A model generated the notes under the pieces. It worked only from the letters and a program-made list of their open reading frames with translations. It ran no database searches and had not been told where the DNA came from. This document shows positions 25,201 to 33,036 of a stretch of 64,000 nt of DNA, in pieces; the first letter of the stretch is position 1; each line of letters opens with the position of its first letter. The stretch is taken from the NCBI RefSeq assembly GCF_000003815.2, contig NC_049992.1, positions 4,454,901-4,518,900 of the forward strand. The letters run 5' to 3'. A program made the position numbers and the translations under genes. This DNA comes from Branchiostoma floridae. Taxonomy: Eukaryota > Chordata > Leptocardii > Amphioxiformes > Branchiostomatidae.

Positions 25201-27621
25201 CGCGATTTGTTTCACCCCTACACGTGTATGAAACAGTGTATGGTCCAATGTGGTCCAACACATAAGAATGGATGTTTCCATCTTGAGCATGCTGTTCATA
25301 TGTATCGGGGTTTACGTCGGTGTGAACGTCTGAAGTTGTGCTTTGTGCTTCGGATTCTTGTTCCGTATCGATGTCTTGGTCTCCATTACTTGCTGCATAT
25401 CTGGGTATGGCATTACCGATGTATGCTTCGATGTTGTCAAATACGTAAAAATGGCTGTGCTCATTTTGAGCATGCTGTTCATATGTATCGGGGTTTCCGT
25501 CGGTGTGAACGTTTAAAGTTGCTCTTTGTGCCTCGTCTTCGGATTCTTGTTCCGTATCAATGTCTCCATCACTTGCTGCATATCTGGGTATAGCATTACC
25601 GATGTATGCTTCGATGTTGTCAAATACGTAAAAATGGCTGTGCTCATTCTGAGCATGCTGTTCATGTGTATCGGGGTTTCCGTCGGTGTGAACGTTTAAA
25701 GTTGCTCTTTGTGCCTCGTCTTCGGATTTTTGTTCCGTATCGATGTCTTGATCATCTGCATCCGTATGAGGCACTGTCTCTTCAGCACACGATGGCATTT
25801 CATCTTGTCGGATATTTGAAGAGCCTGTAACGGAGGTTGGGTAGTTTCTCTTGTATAGGACACTTAGGTCATTGGTCCTTAAAATGCTTGTCGACCAGTC
25901 TGGGTCTCCATCACTTGCTGCATATGTGGGGTTGGGATTTCTGACCTTGGGCTGTAGGTTTGCTGCGTCTGTCGAATGATCCAAAACTGTATAAAATTGA
26001 TGAATCGAATGATCAATTGAAGTTTTTCAACTGTCATACAACACAAATTATTCTCACCTCGAATTTTCAGTCGCACCTACGTCAACCTTCTTCTTGATCA
26101 GTTACTCTGATCACGTTATTTGGAGACACGTGATTCGAGTAACGAATCATAGATGCCTGACAGGCGATATCGGCCCCTCGTCTTTGTTCAGTGTCGGCTG
26201 GTGTGCTCTTATGTAGATGTCCTCCTTTACCCCCCTCGCGAAATAATCCGGTTCAGTATCCAATATTTGTGCTTTGTCCAAGGTATAAAATGTCCCGGTG
26301 ATTCAATACTAATGTGCTGCGACACCTCCGACGACGAGACCGAGCTCGGTCTTCTGTGCTCCAGAAACCTAGTCTTCAGCGAATGCTCAGTTTCCCCAAT
26401 GTATGATTCTAGGCAGGGACCCCGAAGGTTTCAGACCTGACACATAATATGGTATACTACGCCACACTTATCCTGCTTCTTTGTTTTGTCTTTTGGTGCC
26501 ACCAGTGACTGTCGTAGGGTTCGCGTAGGTCTAAAACAGGTTTGTATATTGTGGCTCGTGAAAATCCTACGGAGGTTTTCCGAGACGCCCTTCACATAGG
26601 GCAGGACGACCAACCCTCTGTTGTTCTGGCGCGTGGCAGGGTTCGGGTTGTGGTCACGGGGAACAGTAGACCTGGGTGCCGTGGATTTGTTTATAGCCCA
26701 ACACGGGTACCCACAATGCTTAAGTGGTTGTGTTATATGTAATGTTTCTTTTTGTCTATTGAGCGGGTCAGTGATGATAGTATTGGTACGATTAAAAGTG
26801 TTCTGACTACGCTAAGTTTGTGCTCTAAGGGGTGATTAGACTCAAAGTTCAACTACTGGTCTGTGTGGGTTGGTTTGCGATAAATGTCAATGCCCAGAGA
26901 ACCGTCCTCTTTAACCACTGTCACAGTGTCAGACTAACTGAATCATCACTACTGAAGAAGGTCGACGTAGGTGCGACTGAAAATTCGAGGTGAGAATAAC
27001 ATGTGTTGTATGGCAGTTGAAAAACTTCAATATGTGTTCTATCAACACAGATGAGTTTTCATGCGAATATTTATTAATTCAAGGTTTTCAGTTATGGTGA
27101 TGGATTTCCTAGGAAGCCTAAAGAAGAAAACGGCCACGGAATAAATGAATGTCAACAAAACCTATAAAGAAGCGATTGCAGGTACAAAGTGGAAACGTAA
27201 AATACGTCGATGAATGTTAGACTTCCAGGCAATAAGGTACGTAACAGTTACTCAAGCATCCGGAGATTCAGAACACTTTTTAGTAACAACATACTATTAC
27301 AAATCTAAATGACACGTGGTACCAGAGACGGTCCATGTATTCTTCGCCTGTTTGAAATACAAAAAGACTCAACTATTATTCAAGTCATCAATAGTCGATG
27401 GTCATCTTATCCAATTGTCACATCCTCTTTAGTAAAGATTGTTTATCGATTAAAAAGAAATAAATAAATAAATGTGGAAGATTTCTTAGCCATCCCGTCA
27501 TTGTTTGTGCCTTACCTGTGGCAGATAGTGCCTCCTCCCCTGGCTCTGTCGTCACAGACATCATCATGCGGACATCAGACAAGTTACCCTTGGAACTGGT
27601 GAGGAGGAAATAACTTTTCAT
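16113..27621 (-). CDS. Gene B: type II membrane EGF / C-type lectin receptor
   Basis: Exons (minus strand) are 27621-27516, 25986-24974 (or 24964), 22693-22551, 21423 or 21437-21201, EGFs 20873-20763, 19384-19274 and 18950-18840, and CTLD 18525-18355, 16854-16679 and 16211-16113 (stop TAA). Two further EGF exons, 19882-19773 and 19681-19617, are damaged, but because EGF exons are phase 1-1 they can be skipped without losing frame. The lectin domain has the EPN motif associated with mannose-type binding and a WDD in place of WND. An assembly gap of 834 Ns lies in the intron before the second CTLD exon. The gene may be functional with three EGFs, or may be decaying; transcripts would decide. 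Confidence 0.7.
16345..16475 (-). mobile_element. 5'-truncated non-LTR 3' tail in gene B
   Basis: It starts with (GAAT)n and then tttattgcacatttttgccc, matching the 3' end of the element at 54353. Gene C has the empty site (cagtagcagtataattataatag), and short tataat-type repeats flank the insertion. Confidence 0.75.
16679..16854 (-). CDS. Gene B C-type lectin exon 2 (EPN motif)
   Basis: 176 bp, phase 1 to 0, acceptor tttcag, donor gtaggg. It reads [36 protein letters not shown], then [14 protein letters not shown] is the calcium- and sugar-contacting motif typical of mannose-type CTLDs. The long-loop Trp and the fourth cysteine are present. Confidence 0.85.
17014..17847. other. Assembly gap (834 Ns) in gene B intron
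   Basis: The flanks match gene C at 36846 and 37010, where only about 163 bp lie between. Any reading frame across the Ns is an artefact. Confidence 0.99.
18355..18525 (-). CDS. Gene B C-type lectin exon 1
   Basis: 171 bp, phase 1-1, acceptor aatgcag, donor gtgggc. It reads [17 protein letters not shown], then CQKSGANLASITSAGENSF and ADLIKN. This covers the first beta hairpin cysteines and helix region of a long-form CTLD. Confidence 0.85.
18726..18782 (-). pseudogene. Vestigial EGF exon of gene B
   Basis: Only the NCG-side core (cacagttctgtccggtccatccag) and the aacagcaaaact tail survive. Confidence 0.6.
18840..18950 (-). CDS. Gene B EGF exon next to the lectin domain
   Basis: 111 bp, phase 1-1. 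It reads DIDECNKKPCQYGHC and CLLGWTGQNC. The corresponding gene C exon is truncated. Confidence 0.85.
19274..19384 (-). CDS. Gene B EGF exon, intact
   Basis: 111 bp, phase 1-1, donor gtgag. It reads [15 protein letters not shown], then VNIGGGYKCTC, ending CQH. Confidence 0.85.
19617..19681 (-). pseudogene. Gene B hybrid EGF exon left by a deletion
   Basis: Only 65 bp remain. The donor half matches gene C exon 45479-45589 and the acceptor half matches 45737-45847, so about 300 bp between two EGF exons were lost. The result is 46 bp short of a full exon and out of frame. Confidence 0.8.
19773..19882 (-). pseudogene. Gene B EGF exon with 1-bp deletion
   Basis: 110 bp instead of 111. Compared with the gene C exon at 46185-46295, one base is lost in the ACCAGGAAACC stretch, and the frame meets a TGA within the exon. 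Splice sites remain (donor gttag), so it may still be recognised or skipped. Confidence 0.8.
19883..20437. other. Gene B intron, no exon recognised
   Basis: AT-rich sequence colinear with the gene C intron at 46296-46896. Confidence 0.6.
20438..20745. mobile_element. hAT-like MITE in gene B intron
   Basis: 308 bp with ends CAGGGTT and AACCCTG, flanked by direct repeats ggtaat. CAGGG ends suit the hAT superfamily. The matching gene A intron has an empty site, and gene C carries the same insertion. Confidence 0.65.
20763..20873 (-). CDS. Gene B EGF exon 1 (divergent membrane-proximal type)
   Basis: 111 bp, phase 1-1, donor gtcag. It reads [18 protein letters not shown] and ends QHCRQ. Confidence 0.85.
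21201..21437 (-). CDS. Gene B stem exon
   Basis: This is the parallel of 3786-4023. The upstream acceptor reads cctttgccag/CAATG, one base shifted from gene A, and would put the exon out of frame. The internal acceptor tttgcag/GATGTC (exon end 21423, 223 bp, phase 0-1) restores it, giving DVNGLRARGNVAVWDN and later TTWWTHFDRENSST. The likely coding extent is therefore 21201-21423. Confidence 0.65.
21438..22063. other. Gene B intron between stem and membrane exons (left part)
   Basis: AT-rich intron similar to 4024-4600 of gene A. No exon was found. Confidence 0.6.
22064..22136 (-). tRNA. tRNA-like sequence (pseudogene or SINE head)
   Basis: The minus strand has an A box (tagcgcagtgg), a 5-bp anticodon stem GCATT/AATGC with loop CTAAACC, and a B box ggttcgaatcc in a T-stem CCCGG/CCGGG. 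The acceptor strands do not pair (the 3' side is GAGGTAG), so this is not a working tRNA. Confidence 0.5.
22551..22693 (-). CDS. Gene B membrane-spanning exon
   Basis: 143 bp with donor gtaagc and acceptor cttag. It reads [18 protein letters not shown] followed by a hydrophobic helix [20 protein letters not shown]. Length, phase and sequence match the gene A exon closely; the end diverges (THFLVTPRNE). Confidence 0.85.
22938..23010. repeat. Perfect 18-bp inverted repeat with 37-nt loop
   Basis: ctgtgcaggacgtgcctg (22938-22955) is exactly complementary to 22993-23010. It borders the TIR element on its left. Confidence 0.85.
23016..23826. mobile_element. Short TIR DNA transposon (811 bp, non-coding)
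   Basis: Ends are perfect 11-bp inverted repeats, cccccctcaca and tgtgagggggg, flanked by TA on both sides. No transposase reading frame is visible, so it is non-autonomous. The interior is GC-richer and contains local palindromes such as gggcgaacgtcgcccg near 23430-23450. Confidence 0.7.
23827..24539. other. Gene B intron segment, no exon recognised
   Basis: GC-richer than its surroundings, with several short palindromes (for example gcgcgccaggggacgcgcc at about 24207). No coding domain or RNA family was recognised. Confidence 0.5.
24540..24950. repeat. Dispersed repeat with ctcgagttatgctg end
   Basis: This block shares word-level similarity with about 28070-28140, 28905-29160 and 41560-41700, including the cgagttatgctg motif and a 'gcagtacc' segment. 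It is an old interspersed family I cannot name. Confidence 0.45.
24974..25986 (-). CDS. Gene B cytoplasmic exon with three 61-residue repeats
   Basis: The exon begins after a tttatacag acceptor and encodes about 337 acidic, Asp/Glu/Asn-rich residues. It starts with NPNPTYAASDG, which holds an NPTY (NPxY) motif. Three tandem copies of a 61-residue unit follow at about 25205-25780; the unit carries TEQESEDEAQ, EQHAQNEHSHF and FDNIEAYIGNAIPRYAAS. Copies nearest the start are almost identical and the last is diverged. Near the end is ANPMYISS, a second NPxY. NPxY motifs bind PTB domains and clathrin adaptors, so endocytosis or signalling is plausible. The CAG/gtatca donor at 24973 leaves phase 0, while the membrane exon needs phase 1; a donor 10 bp on (ATG/gtacga, exon end 24964) fits the frame. 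Confidence 0.65.
25205..25780 (-). repeat. Coding tandem repeat, 183-bp unit x 3
   Basis: Matching points recur at 25238, 25421 and 25604, giving exact 183-bp spacing (61 codons). Confidence 0.85.
26230..26613 (-). pseudogene. Penelope-like RT end and GIY-YIG endonuclease, broken
   Basis: One frame (26613-26431) gives LPYVKGVSENLRRIFTSHNI and CFRPTRTLRQSLVAPKDKTK, then KCGVVYHIMCQ, typical of the region joining RT and endonuclease. After a stop/frame break it continues CLESYIGETEHSLKTRFLEH, the GIY-YIG-like core, and then ISIESPGHF and HKYWILNRII before a stop. The N-terminal RT is absent, so this is a 5'-truncated, non-functional copy. Confidence 0.75.
26952..26983 (+). ncRNA. Hammerhead-like motif in the Penelope end
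   Basis: CTGAAGA at 26952-26958 precedes a stem GTCG/CGAC (26961-26964 with 26974-26977) and a GAAAA box. In the inverted copy one stem base changes to keep pairing by G-U. Penelope-like elements are known to carry hammerhead motifs in their terminal repeats; whether this one cleaves is unknown. Confidence 0.4.
27516..27621 (-). CDS. Gene B start exon
   Basis: The exon reads MKSYFLLTSSKGNLSDVRMM and continues SVTTEPGEEALSAT before a gtaag donor in phase 1. It joins 25986 in frame. A pyrimidine-rich stretch ending caccag lies inside at 27596, so it could instead be an internal exon starting at 27595. It shows no similarity to the gene A start. Confidence 0.5.
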
Positions 27622-27683
27622 GGCATGAACTCTCGGTGCAGTTTGACAGAAACTGATGTTTCTATTTTGCCGAAAAATATTGA

Positions 27684-27706
27684 TGTACATCGGATTTGCA
27701 CGAAGA
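27684..27706. repeat. Duplicate of the NPMY-coding end of gene B's cytoplasmic exon
   Basis: About 23 bp (tgtacatcggatttgcacga and flanks) match 24993-25015 exactly, coding LRANPMY on the minus strand. It is not in a visible exon. Confidence 0.6.
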
Positions 27707-27736
27707 TAATAAAGAAGGCTTGCATTTTCTGATAAT

Positions 27737-27893
27737 TTATGTAAATGAGGACCTCATTTACATAATCAATGTTCAATGATGTTCAACTGTACAGAACTTC
27801 CAAATGCCGCAAGAAAGAAATTACCATCATTTGCACGACGGCATTAAAAAAGATTCTAGTTGATTATGCAAATTAGGTCTTTATTTGCATAAT
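27737..27893. repeat. Palindromic repeats with Oct-like cores, pair 1
   Basis: 27737-27765 is a perfect palindrome with 14-bp arms (ttatgtaaatgagg, 1-nt centre). 27863-27893 has 11-bp arms attatgcaaat/atttgcataat with 9-nt centre. Between them is unremarkable AT-rich sequence. Confidence 0.8.
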
Positions 27894-27899
27894 ATGTAT

Positions 27900-30700
27900 A
27901 CATCAATATTCTTGTCTTTCTCAGTTACAAATGTCACATTGCCACACTCTTGTAATGGAATAGAGCGGATTTAGACAATGTGCTTATTAATTAGACAAAT
28001 TAAATTCTAATTCATATGCAATTAGATGAAGCATCACTTATTTGATAAGCTATCTACATACCAAAAATCATGACGATCCGTCAACCCCTTCTTGAGTTAT
28101 TATCTTGAGTCTGACACTAAACAGGTCCCTACCCAAAACAAGTGACCGTAGGTAACATACTCTGTGACCTAATTATGGTTTATATCGGTTGTGATGTTTT
28201 CTGTGGTTCATGACTTGGTGTTTATATCGTATACAAAACACACCGACTTATACCAAAACTTACTTAAAAGCTAACATACAATCGAGCGACACCAAATGAA
28301 AACAACCACATAGCTTCACAATGGATACCTGAGACGCACACCATTGTAAAAAGTGGGACAGTGACAGCTGTGGATATCTGCTTGGAGATAAGTAATTAGC
28401 AACCCCCATGGTCTATAGGCCAGCTGTTTCACAATACCAGGGAAATAGGGGTGATTTCTCACATCATTACATCGATAATGAAAACAACTACCGCGAAAAA
28501 TAAAGATCCCAAGGATCAAACACGTTCTAACCCCAAAATGCATATGAATATCAACCGCGCAAAATGTTAACAGTATGCTATATGAAACCAACCTAGAAAC
28601 GCAAAGCCAAAACGAGATGGTATATTCCGACGAGGACAACATCTGCTTGACGATATACAATTACCACAAGGCTTAATGCGCGATCATAAGGAAGACCTGG
28701 ACCACTATACCGGACGACGTAGGTGTGAAAACTGAAATTATTACATCCATCATAAAAACAGCTACCGCCAAAAAAAAGGAAAGTGCATCATTTCGCAACG
28801 GAGTGCAGACGACATGCCAAACCACATACAATTGCGGCAAACGGAACATAAAAATATAGGTCCGAACACTCAACGCATAAACGCACATAACAAGGTTACC
28901 CTCCAGTCACAGAGTAACAAACCGCCAGGGGGCCCAAACCTACACCGCTAACTCTCGTCCCCAAGAGATACCTACCACTCAAAATTCATGACTACATATG
29001 AAACCTAGAAATTCCGCTGTAACAGAAGTTCCGAAGTGCATACCGTAACAAGCCACTAGGGGCCCCAAAATCTAGCCGTGTTCAGGTCTCCTCAGCCCTA
29101 CTCACATAACAAATATCGATACAATCCATTCAGCGTTCTCGAGTTATGCTGGTTTTCTACAAACACACAAACGCTACCCAAACAAGAGTTGGGAGACCTC
29201 GTATCTCCATGAAATAGCCGGATTATGTAAATGACTTCCACATTTACATAATTTATGCTTCGTTATGTACACCTTTAGATAACTTACAACGGTCACAATG
29301 TAGGTTGTCCAATCATTTACCAATTTTACATTCATCATGTAAATTTGGTAGTTATTTGCATAATTGGTATCAGTTGATATTCCACCTGCCACAAACTATG
29401 TATAGGTATTTGAGTCCTATAATGGAAAAAATTACACAGATAGATTTTCCTCATTAAATATGCAAATTAAGTACCAGTTTGCATAATTTGCACTTTATGA
29501 TGTACATCTCTGTCTAAGCTACCTACGTACCATAATAGGGGCATTTCCTCTGGATAGTTTTAAAGAACACTTGCAGATATATGTGCAAAAGTTCAGTTCA
29601 GTGTAATCAGCGAAGGTAATTGTACTCTGTACATTGAAAGATTCCCGAGACATGCGAGAAACGTACACTAGTAACACACACGGTGTACGCCTTCCACTGA
29701 AAGATATCACGAGGAACGTGGATCACAAGCAATTAATACACCAGTTGTAAATGTAAAATCATTTGGCAAAAGTATGGGGTCGTGGAACTCTAGTTTCCGT
29801 ATAAAACTTTGCAATCAGGAAGAGTAGCTAGATTTTAGAAATATAAAGTCTTTCTGATCAGCAGGGCCCTGTTGTATCTGAGCCGCACAGAAGATTTGTG
29901 GCAAGAAAAACAACTAATTAGGAGATTAAATGCTAACGTTATACGTGAGAAAATGGCGTTATTAAACAGATAGCTATAGCTTTATGTACATAAACTACAT
30001 GCTATTTGGTTTCCATTTCCGCGTATCTTTTTCGGAATGCTTCCAATCTTTTTTATTTGGTTTACAAATAAATTTACCACAAGAAAAGCATGACATACGT
30101 GATTAAATCACATAAATTTAAAATAACAAAACTAACACATAATATCAGGGTACAATGTCCATTCTAGTAGACTTTGAGTCCATATCACTGCTCATTACAA
30201 ATGGGCAATGTGTAATTTACCCTACTTGCCAATATGTTTTGTGAAGTTTTATTTCCGGTTCAAACATCCAAGCAGAATATATTGTTCATGATACGTAACA
30301 ATGAAAAATAAAACAATATCTCTTACTTCATGTCGTCTTGCTGTTATGGGATCCAGTGACCACGATGTTAGGGTTGGAATCCCAATCTCGCTGTGCTCAA
30401 CATCACTTGACAGTCAACGACTGCCGAAGGAGAGCCACGCCCGAAGCAGATTATACAGAACAATCACGCGTTTATCGATAACGTTAGAAATACGCGATGA
30501 CCAGTGCCATACATAAGTCGACATCCTTGACCGAGCCAAAGAAATTCAGAATCACAAATAAATCAGAAAAATTAAAACAAAAACTCCTGTATTGTTGATC
30601 ACTGGTAGACGATCTCTGACGAGAGAAACAGGTTCGAACTGACTTCTAGACTAATTACAAAATCACGCACTTACGCTGCAGGAAATAACCATGCATGATT
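27900..30700. other. Intergenic region upstream of gene B
   Basis: AT-rich, with the dispersed repeat family at about 28070-28140 and 28905-29160. No exon with domain support was found. The promoter of gene B should lie somewhere right of 27621, but no core element can be named. Confidence 0.5.
29222..29490. repeat. Palindromic repeats with Oct-like cores, pair 2
   Basis: 29222-29252 has 12-bp arms attatgtaaatg/catttacataat. About 29458-29485 has 8-bp arms tatgcaaa/tttgcata. They share spacing style with the pair near 27.8 kb and with the dispersed repeat between. Confidence 0.7.
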
Positions 30701-30756
30701 TAAACCAAGCTAGCTCTCGAGCTTCATTCACATTAAACAGCTACAGGCATCGTGAC

Positions 30757-30900
30757 GTCACTCGGTCGTGGGTCACGTGGCGTAACCGCAGGGTCCTGGG
30801 TTCGAATCCTGCCATGCTACCGATCTTGTGTCCTTGGAAAAGGCGCGTAACGCGAAGTTCTTTACTCCACTCGATAACTGGTTTATTGCATACAAATAGT
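30757..30900 (+). mobile_element. tRNA-derived SINE
   Basis: A box-like tggcgtaaccg and a B box gggttcgaatcc (about 30808) are followed by a body tgtccttggaaaaggcgcgt and tactccactcg, a layout familiar from tRNA-derived SINEs of deuterostomes. Confidence 0.6.
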
Positions 30901-31949
30901 ACAAGTAGTCCAGAAATAGCAGCCGAGGCTGAATTGTTTCAGACTTTACAAACGAGTTAAGATCCTTTTCATTTCACGGGCTTTACATCACAATAGATTA
31001 AAACATGACAATTATTACGAATGTAAAAACTGGTGCCTGCTTTCGAATTCGATTGGGGAGTTTAAAAGGCGATGGGAGGAGAGGGCTGGGTTCCGTCTCC
31101 CCCAAACTGTGCCCCTCACCCATTGAATGATAACTTAATGCATCTACGGCCTTAGGCAATGAGGCTAGCTTTACCGTTACCATTTATTCCCTTTCTGTAA
31201 CCAATATTTTTATAATTACATTCACACTACCCCTTAACATAGACATCAGCCATTCTCAACTGGACGCGATGCCAGCTTTTTTTTTACAAGAAATGGCTTA
31301 AGATTACTTTGAAGCCTTTTGATTTTCTTTAAAAATTGCTTTTGATTTTTGCTTTTGATCGCAAATTGTGGTAATTTTTACAAGTGAATGTTGTCTAGGA
31401 GTCGAAAGGAAAGGCTAACTGATACCTGTGGTAAAACCTGCCATGTTTTTATCAACCACCAGATGACCCCACTGAGCCAAGGCCTAGGAAAAAATGTTAT
31501 GTTTTTTTTTGTTTCCCCACCGACCCTAGAAAATCCTGCCATCCCTAGCCTTTTTTGGGTGGGGGGCTGATGGGGGACACTTTTTTTATCTGACATTTGA
31601 TAGATGCATCGTTGTAGAATCGGTTGTTGAACATGTTCTGCTAATTCCTGGTGCGGTCGAAAATTCAAAACTACACCAAATGCCTCTATTTACTTCATAA
31701 AGATCAGCCAACAGGTCAGAAAATAAGTTTAGGAGTTTGAAGCTGAAGTTTCGTTAAAGTTATCTTACTCTGAGAGCCTATGGTCTGCAAGACGGAACTT
31801 TCGAGTGGGGTAAGGAGTGCTCCCTGAGCCAGGCCTACCGTGGCCATATATGGGCACCTTAGGCTGGGCACGTGGGGCTGGGCATGAAGGGCCGACTGTA
31901 CCATTATACGTGTGTTTGTTTGTGTGTGTGTGGGGGGGGGTGGCTTTCC
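30901..31949. other. Intergenic region, no gene seen
   Basis: Low-complexity and mixed sequence. Open frames on both strands lack domain features and overlap each other. Confidence 0.5.
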
Positions 31950-32570
31950 TAACTGGGAAAAACAAAATTTCAATCAATTTTTTACGTGTTCTATCACTAG
32001 AGCACCCCTTCTGTGATTCTCGATCATTAGATTTTAACAAATGAGTTTAATTACTCAAAAGACACCCCTTAGGTATCAAAGAGACCTTGGTCAGGAGAGT
32101 CTGGAACTATAACTGAGAAAAATAAATTTTTGATATTTCTAAAAATGTTTTCTATCACTACAACAAATGAGCTTCATTACTCAAAAGACACCCCTTAGGT
32201 ATCAGAGAGACCTTGGTCACGAGAGGCCGAAACTATAGACTTTCTCCAAACTGGGAAAAAACAATTTTCAGTCAATTTTCATAATGGTTTCTATCACTAG
32301 AGCAACCATTCTGTGATTCTCAATCATCGGTTCTTAACAAATTAACTTAATTACACAAAAGAGACCCCTTAGCCTAGGGGCAGAGAGACTATGGTCACGA
32401 GAGGCTTAAACTAAGGGAGTTTTGCTAACCGTGAGAAACAAATTTTCAATCGATTTTTAGATAGTTTCTATCACTTTAGAGCATCCATTCTGTGATTCCC
32501 AATCATCAGTACAAGTCTTTAACAAATAAGCTTCATTATTCTAAAGAGACGTCTCGTGACCGTAGATTCT
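31950..32570. repeat. Diverged tandem repeat, about four copies
   Basis: The phrases ttctatcactagagca, acaccccttaggtatc and gagaccttggtcacgagag recur in order with spacing of roughly 120-300 bp, with internal deletions in one copy. Confidence 0.7.
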
Positions 32571-32942
32571 CTTTTACTTAAAGAGGTCTCTTTTGAGGTC
32601 ATAATAACTCACCCCACACAACAGCCCGCTATCACAACTGTCCAAAAAGTCTGATTTAAAAAAAAAAGAATTCGTATCACAGTTCTCAAAAATGCCGCCA
32701 TCCTGATTTCTGACTTGGGGACTGACCACTTCAAATTAGTGGTCTGCACAGGCCTAAAAAATGGAACAAAACCTTGTTTCTTTTGCCAAATCCTGCACCC
32801 TGCACTGTCTAATCAATGTGAAATTTCTCTTATATTTACCATGACAAGGGCTGCAACAATTCTGGAATAGGCTAAAATGATGTGTAGACTCAAACTGGGC
32901 CTTTTGCGGTTTCGTCAACAAGTGGTCACTGCCCTCGACACG

Positions 32943-32974
32943 TTATCATGGTCACACAGACACACAGACACACA

Positions 32975-33034
<60 letters not shown>
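32943..33034. repeat. (CA)n microsatellite
   Basis: A long CA run, preceded by cacacaga variants. It marks the left edge of the B/C duplicated block. Confidence 0.95.

Positions 33035-33036
<2 letters not shown>

Larger units (their letters stand above)
26019..27028 (-). mobile_element. Penelope-like element fragment with inverted terminal segments
   Basis: Segments 26019-26096 and 26954-27028 are inverted copies of about 75 bp with few differences. Between them the minus strand encodes the end of a Penelope-type reverse transcriptase and a GIY-YIG-like endonuclease. It sits in the intron between the first two gene B exons, with its left end only about 30 bp from the 25986 acceptor. Confidence 0.75.

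Noticed and set aside
31378-32044. Overlapping frames on both strands in the intergenic region
   Set aside because: No domain, no splice context, and overlapping antisense frames of similar length.
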